Of a stretch of 64,000 nucleotides of DNA, positions 22,201-31,823 are shown in pieces (the stretch's first letter is position 1; each line of letters opens with the position of its first letter). The DNA is from Prorocentrum cordatum (lineage: Eukaryota > Sar > Dinophyceae > Prorocentrales > Prorocentraceae). A program made the translations under genes and the position numbers. The notes below the pieces were generated by a model. It was not told where the DNA came from. It ran no database searches and saw only the letters and a list, made by a program, of their open reading frames with translations. Location of the stretch: positions 860,601-924,600 of the forward strand of contig CAUYUJ010016360.1 of NCBI GenBank assembly GCA_963575745.1. The letters are read 5' to 3'.

Positions 22201-22925
22201 GAGTTTTCATTTCTGAAGCATAATTATGGTTGATCCCCCCCACCAGTGCATACTGCTTTTTCTCAATCAAAGTGTGCCCCTCGACGCTCGCACCCTGTTT
22301 TTTGACAGGGAAAGCCTTCCTGCTCAAACTGGGCCCCTGGCCCCCGGGTCACAACAACAACGGCTCCCGCCTGAGACTTCCTTACAATTTAGACAGGACC
22401 CCCGCTCCCGCCCGAGACTTCCTCGCATTTTATTCAGGAATCTCGCTCTCGCTTGGGATTTTCTTACAATTTATTCAGGAATCGTTTTCCCGGCGCTCTG
22501 GAGTCGCGCTCTCGCTGGAGACTCACTTGCAATTTACTGAAGAATGGCCTTGCGTTGGAATTTCTTGCAATGTGCCCAAGAGCCGCGCTCCTGACACCCA
22601 GGCACCCAGAAGTCGCGCCCGTTGTGGCCCCATGTGCTTGCCCTTCGTGGCCCCGCTGTCGCCATTTGTTTCCCCTGACTGTCCTACGTGGCCCAGTTGC
22701 TACCCTCAGTGGCCCCATAGTTGCCTTCAGTGGCCCCGCATTATCTGCATCTCGTGGCCCCAGCTCGTTCGCGCTCTTCGTGGCCCCATACGCATTCCCT
22801 TCGTGTCCCCGCTGTCGCCCTTCGTGGCCTACTTCGTGCCCTTCGTGGCCCTGCTGTCGTTCTCTCTCGCTCTCGCTTTCGCTCGTCATCTCCGTCGTCG
22901 TCGTCGCCGTCGTCTTCGACGGCGT

Positions 22926-22957
<32 letters not shown>

Positions 22958-23213
22958 TCGTGGTCGGTCCCCTGTCCGTCCCTCTTGGGGTCGGGTCGAC
23001 GGTCCGCGGCCGCCCCGCCGATCAGCGCTGCCGCTGGCCAGGCCGACGGTCCGCGGCCGCCCTGCCGCTTGCTGGGGCCCGGCCTGCAGGGAAGAAAGGT
23101 ATACCCCCCAAAAGGGGTTCGATCGAAGACGAAGAGGGCGGGTATCGAGGGTTTGGGAAATACGCGTTGTTGGACACTGGAGCATATGAGGGCGAACAGT
23201 CTTAAGATTATTG
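22053..23213 (+). repeat. Large imperfect tandem duplication, unit B
   Basis: Shares flanks with unit A, including GGTTGATCCCCCC at about 22228, GAGACTTCCTCGCATTTTAT, GTCGTGGTCGGTCCCCTGTC and CGAAGACGAAGAGGGCGGGT. It has a shorter minisatellite and an expanded (TTG)n/(CTG)n start at about 22056-22200. Confidence 0.85.
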
Positions 23214-23239
23214 TTGTTGTTGTCTGGCGCCGTCCCTCC

Positions 23240-23455
23240 CGTGACCCGGCCCGCGACCTGCCCCGCGACCCGCCCGAGACCCACCCGCGACCCACCCGCG
23301 ACCCACCCCGCGACCCACCCGCGACCCACCCGCGATCCACCCGCGACCCCACCCGCGACCCGGCCCGCGACCCACCCGCGACCCACTCGCGACCCACCCG
23401 CGACACACCCGCGACCCACCCGCGATCCACCCCGCGACCCACCCACATTGTTTTC
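23240..23455. repeat. CGCGACCCACC minisatellite
   Basis: About twenty 10-11-bp units of CGCGACCCACC with few variants. Confidence 0.9.
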
Positions 23456-23599
23456 ACGAAGCATCGGCCGTTGCGGCGATCTCGTTGTATACTTTGTAGA
23501 TATTAGGCGCCTGCGGCGGGCTTCTTCACAGCCTCACACACTGCAGACGTCCCTGCCGCCCCTCACTCGTATCCGCGACTGCGGGGTGCTACAGCATAT

Positions 23600-23668
23600 G
23601 CGTGCGTTTGCGTGTGTGTGTGTGTGTGCGTATGTCTATGTGTCTGTGTGTGTGTGTGCTTGGGTGTG
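23600..23668. repeat. TG microsatellite
   Basis: GTGTGTGT with interruptions, just downstream of the minisatellite. Confidence 0.9.
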
Positions 23669-23959
23669 TCTGCCTCTCTGTCGTGCTCTCGTTCTGTCTC
23701 CTTCTCCGTGTTGCCCTCGGAGCTTCGCCCGCGGGCACGTGCGGATCGCGGCCATACAGGCCCTTCTCAAACAGTGCTCGCACTGAGATAAGGTGCTCGG
23801 ACGCTCAGGCCGCATACAGGACAGCTTTTGTACACATGTGCACACTGGTGCACTACATCGCGCAGCGAGACTGCGCCCCCCGCAAGATGCCCTGAACAGC
23901 CAGAGGACGAGCGGGAGAGGAGCCCACCCAGGACCCCGGCCCCGGGCCGGACAAGGGAG

Positions 23960-24972
23960 AACCCCGCAGGGGTCCGAGGCGAGGGAGGACAGCATCGCTG
24001 TCTCGGGAGCCGCCAGAAACAGTTCTCCCAGCTCACTGGAACAGCAGCGAACGAACATCCCGTGTGGCACATGAGCGCTGATCCCGAATCGGCCCCGAGC
24101 TCCGGCGGGCTCGCCTCGGCGGCTCGCCTGCCTGCCCCCCGTGCCCGAGGCGCCTCTTCCTCGGGCAGCCGGGCAGCCGGACTCCACGTGGAGAGCGGCC
24201 TTGCTGCTCATCTTCTCGACCCCATCTGCAGCTTCTACCTCGTCGAAGAAGCGCATGCTCTCAATCACATTGCACAAGAGCCTGCTTCAGCACAGCCTTG
24301 CATCGAGTGCCACGTGCGCCGGACCAGTGGCGCAGGGCACGCTTGCCTTCGGTGCAGCTGTCGGTGCCGTCGCCGGCGCAGCTGTCGCTGCCGCACTTGG
24401 CGCAACCCTCGGCGCCGCTGCCCTCGAGGCGGATGGCGCCGCGCGCGGCGCAACTGCCTGTGCGGCAGCACGCGCCCCAGTCAGTGTCGACTCGCCCGCG
24501 TGCGCAGCAGCCTCTGCGCGTGCGCTGCCGTCTACCAGCCCGGGGCCGCCTGCTCCAAGCTCGACGAGCCCTTTTTGGAATATTGTCGGATCGCCCTTCT
24601 CCTCGAAGACGACTGCGCTGGGCGGCGGGCAACAAATCGCCAACAATCGCTTTCGTGGCTTACAGCATTGCCTGAGACTCCATGGTCTTGCTGAAAGTCA
24701 CTACCACGGTCAGGATGTGATCAAATGCAAGGACGCGGCCCAAGGCGCGCTTGAGCTCGTGGACTGTCAGAGAATCACTGGGCATGAAGACGCAGACGCT
24801 GAGATCGCCGTTGAGTACCGCAGCAGGGATCGCGATCTCCGAGATACATACCAGTAGGACAGGGGGCGTTGCCTGCTTCATGTCCTGCAGGGGGCCCCAG
24901 ATGTGCTTCTCGTCGCCCATGAGATGCTCGTACGCGTTGCCCTCGTCCGTCGGGCGCGGCTCGAGGCCTCAG
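23960..24972 (-). pseudogene. Minus-strand gene copy 1 (Ala/Pro-rich), broken by a stop
   Basis: On the minus strand, 24920-24660 reads NGDLSVCVFMPSDSLTVHEL then KRALGR, which is natural protein and resembles a ubiquitin-like fold (inference). A frame change near 24650 leads to VVFEEKGDPTIFQKGLVELG, an Ala/Pro/Thr tract, and PKASVPCATG...LDARLC. A TGA at 24285-24287 then interrupts, and the same frame continues NVIESMRFFDEVEAADGVEK followed by ALHVE. The last two blocks are clearly paralogous to 27556-27640 and 27292-27405 on the same strand. The paralogue has Pro where the TGA lies. Function unknown. Confidence 0.6.
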
Positions 24973-25080
24973 CCGACCGCATCTCCCAGACACGGCAGCA
25001 TCGCCAGGGCGCCGACCAGGCATGAGTAGCAATCGATGCGCTGGGGGCCTTGGGCTCAAGCGTCCGGCAGCCAAGGGCGC

Positions 25081-25165
25081 CTATCCGTCGTCGCGCCTCC
25101 TCCTCCTCCTCCTCCTCCTCCTCGTCCTCCTCCTCCTCCTCCTCCTCCTCCTCCTCCTCCAGCCG
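25081..25165. repeat. CTC trinucleotide array
   Basis: About 80 bp of CTC on the plus strand, between the divergent starts of the minus-strand gene and the secreted-protein gene. Confidence 0.95.
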
Positions 25166-25270
25166 CCGCCACGGCTGAAGGGCGCGGGACACGCGGCCCT
25201 CCTACCCTGTTCATCGCCCGCCAGGGGAGCAGCGCGCGATGCCCACTCGCCCGCGGGGCCCCGGAGGCCC

Positions 25271-26782
25271 ATGATGGCGGCTCTCCTCCTGCTCGCGGCC
25301 GTCGGCTTCTCGCCGCGGGCGGCCGCCCGATCGTCGACAGGCGCTTGTCGCGCCCTCGGACGCACTCAGGAGCAAGAGCCGCAACCTGCTCCGCACACCA
25401 GGCTCTACGAGTACATCCCTCTCTACCTGACGGGCAGCACCCGCGCGCAGGAGATCACCCGCGAGCACTACATGGGCGAGATCCTCTTCCCTGGGATGAG
25501 CCGCCGCCCGACTCTGGACGGCCGCCACCGCCTCTTTCAGCACGACTACCACTGGGAGCTCTCCTTCGGCTGGACCAACAAGAGCTTCGGGGGGAGCATC
25601 TTCCTACATCAGCGGTTTCGGCAGGCACACCTACGTCTGATCTACCCTCCGCCCGCGGCGCTCTCGGGCCGCTGCGGCGCGACAGTGCCGCTCCTCGGAC
25701 GTGCTCCTCATGGTTCGGCACCTCTCCGTGCCATCCGAGTCCTACTCATACCACCAGGTGACCCAGGCTATGACCATGATGGGGCCTGTGGGCAGTCGTC
25801 GCACGCCCTTCAGCGGGGCGGACCTCAGCTCGGCGACCCCGTGGACGAGACGTTTCTCGGCTTCTCGTCCCTGCTCGTGCCCGACTTGCGGAGCGAGGCC
25901 GACAGCGCCGTGGGCACCTTCCTGGAGCTGGAGGGCCCCTCTGGACGTCTTTGGCAACGGTTCCTCTCGGACCACGACACCTTCTTTGTCAGCGGGGACA
26001 CCTTCATAGGGACGCACGGACAATCTCGCAGGGCCGACTTCTTCTACGCCCCGTCCGCCCTGGAGTCCCACACACGACAGTGCATGGCCCCCATGGGAGC
26101 AGGTCGCCGCCTCAACATATTGTACGATCGAGACCACCGCTCCTTCTACGCGGGCGACATCTTCAAGGCCCACGCGCTGCACACCTGGGACTACGACACG
26201 ATCATGCTTCGTCGGGAGGGCGCCCTGAAGACGCGCGACCTGCAGCAGGCGGTCACGTTCCTCCCCAAGATGGTGCGCCTGCACGCCCAGTTGCTCAGGG
26301 ACCTAGCGGACTCGGAATGGATCAGCATCGTTACCACGCCCACGGCCACTACGATCGTCGCAGCTCGGGAAGCGGGCAAGATGTACGCAGAGGCGGCGCT
26401 GTCCCCCGAGGCGAAGCCCCAACTCACCACAGTTGTACCTCGCTCACGCCGAGTTCAAGTACCCGTCGGCCTTCGTGGTGCAGGAGGCCCCGCAGGGGCA
26501 CGGGCTCCCGCGTACCTTCCACCAGCAGCTCGTTTGCACGGAGACGGGCTCGGAGCTCTTCTCCACCTCAGGCTGCGCACGCGCCACAACGACCAGTACA
26601 CCAGGATGCAGTTCGCTAACGCGGACCAGATCACACGGAAGAGCGTCAACCCGGACGGCCCTCGGGAGACTTGTCTCGACGCTCTGGGCGGCCGCCAGAA
26701 GATGGGGACGGGCCACCTGGAATCGATGGCCCAGAACATGCCAGACAAGCACCGCCAGATCCACTACGGCCAGAAGGGCTGA
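25271..26782 (+). pseudogene. Probable secreted protein of unknown family, several frame changes
   Basis: The ATG at 25271 opens MMAALLLLAAVGFSPRAAAR, a good signal peptide. Natural protein follows: YEYIPLYLTGSTRAQEITRE, WELSFGWTNKSFGGSIFL. Near 25640-25690 the coding frame changes (YSYHQVTQAMTMMGPVGSRR), returns near 25835 (DETFLGFSSLLVPDLRSEAD through DHDTFFVSGDTFIGTHGQ and EWISIVTTPTATTIVAAREA), changes again near 26430 (LAHAEFKYPSAFVVQEAPQG), and returns near 26570 (RHNDQYTRMQFANADQITRK). The stop at 26780 is in the original frame. Two pairs of opposing shifts suggest pseudogene decay or indel errors in GC-rich DNA. A GTGAGT at 26830 could be a splice donor if the gene continues. I do not recognise the family. 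Confidence 0.6.
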
Positions 26783-26830
26783 CACGGGCGGCGGATCCTA
26801 CGGAAAGAGATGGGCGACCTACGTGACGAC

Positions 26831-27291
26831 GTGAGTCCAGCAGCTTCGCTGTAGCACCAGGCCCCTCTAGTCGCTCTCGCCGCCCCTGGTCTCTAGGGCG
26901 CGCCGTCGGCCCCTTCTTCGGCCTGGTTTTTTTTTCCTTCTCGGGGCCTCTGGGGTGTCCAGGGAGCCTGCTCGGTGCTCTCCGCGCCGTCGAGCTCGGC
27001 CCCCAGGGGCCAGAGGGGTATCACCCCCCGCCCGCGTGCGTTTTACTGTTTCCTGTCCTGCTCGGCTCGGATCCATGGTGATCACAGCTGCACGGCGCGC
27101 CCACACGCCTGACCTCGTTCGGTCCGAGGAGATCGCACGACTGCTCAGAGGTGTCCCCGGGCGATCTCTCGTTTCGTGAGCTCGAGGGGGGAGTGTCTTC
27201 AGACTCACAGCGCAATGCCGGGTCCATCCATCCATCCTCCTCCTCCTCTCCCTCCTCCTCTTCCTCAAGCTTCTCACCTGAAGCTTCTCAC
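26831..27291. other. Spacer; likely intron of the minus-strand gene at its right end
   Basis: No plus-strand exon seen. On the minus strand the exon ending at 27292 is followed by GTGAGAAGC, so sequence to the left is probably intron. It begins with a duplicated GGTGAGAAGCTT and a GGA run. Confidence 0.45.
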
Positions 27292-27405
27292 CTGGGGCAG
27301 CCAGGCCTCCACGTGGAGGACGGCCTCGCTGCTTGCCCGCTCCGTCTCACCCTCGGCCTCGACCTCGGTGACGAAGCAGAGGCTCTCGAGCGCATCGCAC
27401 TGGAG
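27292..27405 (-). CDS. Minus-strand gene copy 2, exon fragment downstream of the MITE
   Basis: Reads LQCDALESLCFVTEVEAEGE then TERASSEAVLHVEAWLPQ. It aligns with the block NVIESMRFFDEVEAADGVEK...ALHVE of copy 1. It ends CCCCAG/GTGAGA, a strong splice donor, which supports the minus strand as the coding strand. The MITE at 27406-27555 separates it from the preceding coding block, so the frame is interrupted unless the element is spliced out. Confidence 0.6.
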
Positions 27406-27555
27406 TTAAGTCGGCCCTGTCCCCCTACAGGGGGATTTTGGACGAAAAATAAAAGATACCCCAAAAATAGTCCAAAAATAGTATGGGGACTATTTTTTGG
27501 GGCATGTTATATTTTTCGTCGAAAATCCCCCTGTCGGGGGACACGCCCGACAGAA
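27406..27555. mobile_element. MITE family TTAAGTCGGGCC, copy 3, inside a gene
   Basis: Begins TTAAGTCGGCCCTGTCCC and ends GGGGGACACGCCCGACAGAA, 150 bp. It is flanked by CACTGGAG (27398-27405) and CACTGGGG (27556-27563), an 8-bp duplication with one mismatch. Comparison with copy 1 of the gene (24250-24300) shows the uninterrupted coding sequence, so this is a clear insertion into a coding block. Confidence 0.9.
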
Positions 27556-29430
27556 CACTGGGGCCTGCTTGGGCACAACTTTGCATCGAGTTCCCCGCGC
27601 GTCAGCCGCGTGACGCAGGACACACTCGCATTCGGAGCAGCTGCCGGGGCGGCTGCCGGCGACGTTGCCAGCGATGCAATCCACGCAGTGGTCCGCGCGG
27701 CGGTCAGGGCTGCTGCCGGCGACGCTGTCGGCGCATCCGTCGGTGCCGTAGTCGGCGCAGCTGTCGGCGCCGCAGTCGGCGGGGCGGTTAGCGCCGCAGA
27801 CGGCAGAGCGGTCGGCACCGCGGCTGGAACCGCCGTCGGCGCCGCTGCTGGCGCAGCTGCTGGCACCGCTGTCGGCGCAGCTGCCGGTGCAGTAGTCAGC
27901 GCAGCTGTCGGTGAATCGGTCGATGCATTTGTTGGCGCCGCTGCTGGCGCAGCTGTCGGCGAAGCTGTCTCAGCGGCTGTCGGCGCCAATACGGTCGACG
28001 CAGCAATCCGAGAACCAGCTGGCGTTGCCGCTAATGCAGCAGTCGGTGCAGCTGTCGGCAAAGCGGGCGGCGCAACTGCCAGAGCTGCTGAAGGCAAGGC
28101 GGTCCGTGCCTCAATCGGCGCAGCGGTCGCTGCCGCAGTCGGCGCGGCCGTCGGCACCTCGGTCGGTGCAGCAGTCGGCGTGGAACTCGCAGCCGTTGTC
28201 AAGCTCGCAGCCGTTGTCGGCGACGCTGTCCGCGCGGCCGTCGGTGCCACAACCGATGCAGCTGTCTGCGTAGCTGTCGGTGCCGCAATCGGTGCGGCGG
28301 TCTGAGCCGCTGTCAGCGACGCTGATTGCGCGGCTGCCGGTGCCGCAGTCGGCGCGGGTGCCAGCGCCGTTGTCGGCGCATTTGTCTGCAAGTAATTTGG
28401 TGCCTCCGCTGGCGCAGCTGTCGGTACCGCAGTCAGCACGGCTGTCGGTGCCGCAGGGGGGGCGGCTGTCGGTGCCACCGCCAGCGTGGCGGTCTGCGCC
28501 GCTGTTCCCGTCGTGGTCGGTGCCGACGTCGGCGAGCCTGTCGACGCAGTTGTCGGGTTGTCGGTGGCACCATCGTCGCAGCTGCCGACGCGGCGGTCGG
28601 GGCTGCTGCTGGCGCCGCTGTCGGCGCAACCGATGGTGCCGCAGTCGGCGCAGCCGCTGGCGCCGCAGCCAGAGCGTCGCTCGGCGCCGCGGTCGGCACA
28701 GCAGTCGACTCTGCTGCTGGATCCGCCTTCGTCGCCGCTATTGATGCCGCTGCGTGCGCCGCTGGCGGTGTAGCCGTCGGTGCTGCAGTCATCGCGGCGG
28801 TCGGCGAGGCGGTCGGTGCATCTTCTTGTACCGCGGTTGGCGCGGTTGTCTGGGCGGCCACTTGCGCCGTGGTCGGCGCAGCCGTCGGACGATCTGTCGG
28901 TGCCTCCGATGGTGCAGCAGTCTCTGCAGCTGTCGGCGGAGTGGTCGGCGCCGCCATCGACGAGGCTGCAGGTGCCGTTTTCAGCGCAACTGCCAGTGCC
29001 GCAGCTAGCGCGGCCGTTTGCACAGCCGTCGGCGCGGCAGTCGGCGCGGCGGCCAGGGCCGCCGTCGGCGCCGCCGTCTGCGCGGCAGTCGGAGCCACAG
29101 TCGGCTCAGCTGTCGGCGTAGCTTTCGGCGCCGCAGTCGGCACGGGCGTCGATACCGCTGTCGCCGACGCTGCTGGCGCAGGTGTCGGTGCTGCAGTCGG
29201 CGCAGTTGTCGGCGCCGACGTTGGCGCAGCTCTCAGAGAGGGGTTCTGTGGCAGCTGTCGGCGAAGCTGTCGGTGCCGCGTCGGCACAGCCGTCGGTGCC
29301 GTCGGCGCCACAGTCGGCGAGGCTGCCGGTGCCGCTGTCGGCATGGTTGGCGGCGCTGCTGTTGTCGCCGCGGCCTGTGCCGAAGCCAGCGAACCCATCG
29401 GTGCCGCCCATTTTTTTGCGGGCAGCTCGC
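27556..29430 (-). CDS. Minus-strand gene copy 2, Pro-Thr-Ala repeat domain
   Basis: The minus strand reads hundreds of residues of PTAAPTAAPTA-type repeats with Ser and Val variants, then PNASVSCVTR...LDAKLCPSRPQC at its 3' end, paralogous to copy 1. Such Thr/Pro/Ala tracts are typical of mucin-like extracellular or wall proteins; the role here is inference. DNA units are about 15-30 bp and GC-rich. The frame changes once between 28440 and 28470. The plus strand reads Ala-Val-Gly repeats, taken as a shadow because splice and paralogy evidence favours the minus strand. Upstream the domain is interrupted by a LINE fragment. Confidence 0.6.
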
Positions 29431-30290
29431 GAGGGCAATTTAGAGGGCCAAGTGTAACTGGTGGTCTGCAGGAAGGTGGTGGTGTCGCAGGGTTGGCCTC
29501 CATCCACGGTTCTCTCCAGCCATCCAGTCAATGAAGACGGTGCTCTCGGAATCCCTGAAGCCAAGCGCCCACCTCACGAACGCCTCGAAGGCGCGCTTCC
29601 GCGCGTTGGGGCTGAAGTTTCTGGCCTACCACCCCCAGTGGGGCATCCAGGTTGCAGTCGACCCGGATGACGACCCACGGGTGCCACGTGCCACGGCTCG
29701 CCTTCGAGGCCGCTCTGTGAAGTGCTGGACCACGGACGGCGCGGCCCAGCATGCTGTACGTGTCATCGCCTGCATCCGTTCCCTCCAAAGTGCATACGCC
29801 TCCAGGCTGGCTGCCGCGGGCCACGACGACGTCGACGTCTAAGTCCTCAGCCAGCCTGATTGGAAAGTTTTTGAGAAGGGCCTTAGTGCTGAGGAGCGCT
29901 TGGCCCTCAACGTATATATGTCGGGGGCATTTCAGTCTCGGACTCGTACCAACATGAGGTACCAGTGCTCGCGAGCGTGCCAGCACTGTGGGCACCCATG
30001 GCCATCGATGCGTGACCTGTGGCAAGAGTGCCCCCAGCACAACGATTTCACGGCCCAGCTGGAGCAACAACACAGCTTGAGGCCCGACTTCTGGGGCGCC
30101 CAGCCGCGAGTCACATCCAAGAGCGGCTGGATCACTTTCAGTGCCTCCCCCTCATTGGCGAGGACGACCTCTATGCATATGGCCGCGAAGAACCTGGGCA
30201 TTCATCTGCGCAGTGCTGATTTTGATCAAAGTTGTCTGCGTCGAGCTTGACATGGACTTCTCGGGGTTCCAATCATTGTTCGGTTGTTCC
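29431..30290 (+). mobile_element. LINE C-terminal fragment with zinc-knuckle-like motif
   Basis: From 29531 the plus frame reads ARFRALGLKFLAYHPQWGIQ, then a TAA at 29840-29842, then in the same frame QPDWKVFEKGLSAEERLALN, YQCSRACQHCGHPWPSMRDL-W-Q-E-C-P and GAQPRVTSKSGWITFSASPS, ending at 30250. The Cys-x3-Cys-x2-Cys...His...Cys-type cluster followed by the Thr-Ser-Lys-Ser-Gly-Trp-Ile block is, from memory, the C terminus of dinoflagellate LINE polyproteins. It splits the Pro-Thr-Ala repeat, so it inserted there or arrived with a rearrangement. Confidence 0.65.
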
Positions 30291-30299
30291 CCTCACCTA

Positions 30300-30779
30300 G
30301 CCCCCATCGGGGAGCCTGTCGGTGCCGTCGTTATCGTTGTTATCGGCGCTGCATTCGACGCAGCTGACGGCGCCGCGGTCGGAGCGGCTATCGGGGACCC
30401 CAATCGGTACGGCTGTCGGTGCCTCTCATGGGGAACCGATCAATGTTGTCGTTTGTGCCGCTGTCGGTGCCGCTGTCGACGAACTGGTCGGTGTCACGGT
30501 AGGCGCCGTTGTCGTCGAAGCTGTCGACGCCGCCGTCGGTGTTGCCGTCGGTGCATCCGCCAGCGCCCCCCTCGGCGCCGATGTCGGCGCCTCTGCTAGT
30601 GCTGCCGCCTGCGCCGCGCTCGTTTCCGCGGCCTGCGTAGCTGCCAGTGCCGCGGTCGGCGCAGCCGCCGGAGCTTCAGTCCGCGCCGTCGTTGGTGGCA
30701 CGGTTGGTGCAGCCGCTGCTGCAGTAGGGGCCAGTGTCCGCGAAGCCGTCGGTGTCGTCCAACTCTCAAGCAGTGACAA
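30300..30779 (-). CDS. Pro-Thr-Ala repeat domain, segment beyond the LINE fragment
   Basis: The minus strand reads ASTASTTTAPTVTPTSSSTA and similar Ala/Pro/Thr/Ser repeats, in one open frame at 30779-30426. It is the same repeat as 27556-29430 and is best taken as the upstream part of the same gene. The N terminus was not found. Confidence 0.5.
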
Positions 30780-31050
30780 AGCGTCCTGGCTCGCCTATAG
30801 CCCCACCAAACAATGCTCTGCGAATCTTTTGTGGTTCCCACGAACTGTTCTCAGAACATTTCTGGCTGGGGCTGTCTCGTTTGAACACATCGGGCCTATG
30901 TTCTAAGAACACTGTTTTTGTCCTCAGATCATTTTTGGGCTCCAAGAACATTTCGCGGTAGGACTCTTAGGAGTGCCGGTCCTGGGCGGCGGCGCGGCTG
31001 TCGGCGCCCCAGTCGGCACGTCTGCCGGAGCCGCAGTTAAAGCGGGGCTA
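30780..31050. other. Spacer with small GTTCTNAGAAC palindromes
   Basis: GTTCTCAGAAC and GTTCTAAGAAC occur about 40 bp apart, with related AGAACATTT words. No gene seen. Confidence 0.5.
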
Positions 31051-31181
31051 GGATCGGGATAAATCGCTCCAGAGCGTTCCGGAGCGCTCTCAGAGCGTTC
31101 CGGAACGCTCTGGAGCGGCCGCGGCGCCCAATACATCCTCCAACCCCGCCGATTCTCAGAGATTTCGAGCTATCCCGATCC
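31051..31181. repeat. Nested inverted repeat (fold-back), 131 bp
   Basis: Outer arms GGATCGGGATA (31051) and TATCCCGATCC (31171-31181) are exact complements. Inside, CGCTCCAGAGCGTTCCGGA (31065-31083) pairs perfectly with 31099-31117, and the loop itself contains CGCTCT/AGAGCG. No target duplication recognised. Confidence 0.75.
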
Positions 31182-31370
31182 GATTTTGTCCCGATCTTCG
31201 CGTCGTTTTAGCAGGTGGCGTAGCAGCCGACGTCGTGTCTCGCCGGGGCGGCCTCCCGTGCCCCGGGCCCGGGCGGCGGCGGGCTCGCCCAGCTCCGGGG
31301 CGGCGGTTTCGGCGGTCGGCGCCGCCGTCGGCGTGCCAGGGCCGCAGTCGGCGCGGCGGTCGGCGTGGCG

Positions 31371-31717
31371 TCAAGTCGGGATCAAAAAATAGTCAAAAAT
31401 AATCAAAAAATAGTCAAAAAATAGTCGGGATCCAAAAATAGTCAAACAATAGTCAAACATAGTCAAAAAATAGTCAAGTCGGGATCAAAAAATAGTCGGG
31501 CCTGTCCCTCTACAGGAGGAAGATCCAAAACCAGTCCAAAAATAGTCTGGGGACAATTGTTTGGGTATTTGGGCGCATCTTTTTGAGCATTTTTGGGGTA
31601 TGTTTTATTTTTCGTCGACAGTCCCCCTGTAGGGGGACAGGCCCGACTTCAGCGTAGCGGGCGGTATGTTTTATTTTTCGTCGAAAGTCCCCCTGTAGGG
31701 GGACAGGCCCGACGTAA
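31371..31717. mobile_element. MITE family TTAAGTCGGGCC, copy 4, with duplicated right end
   Basis: Left part TCAAGTCGGG plus several AAAAATAGTC units, then GTCGGGCCTGTCCCTCTACA. The right terminus GGGGGACAGGCCCGAC occurs twice, ending at 31651 and 31717. Flanks are GCGTGGCG (31363-31370) and GCGTAGCG after each right end (31652-31659 and 31718-31725). The right end and its duplication were therefore copied together as a unit of about 66 bp. Confidence 0.75.
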
Positions 31718-31823
31718 GCGTAGCGGCTGGCGGGGGCGGCCTCCTGGGCCGTGTCCCCGGTGGCGGGCTCGCCCGCCTTCTGGACGGCGACACGGCTGTC
31801 GGCATCGCAGCGGGGTACTTCTG

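Noticed and set aside
22106-22327. Poly-glutamine frame on the minus strand
   Set aside because: Comes from a CTG/TTG array at a repeat boundary, with no flanking protein-like sequence.
27151-28305. Long plus-strand frame of Ala-Val-Gly repeats
   Set aside because: It is the complement of the Pro-Thr-Ala repeat. Paralogy with 24.1-24.6 kb and a CAG/GTGAGA donor favour the minus strand.
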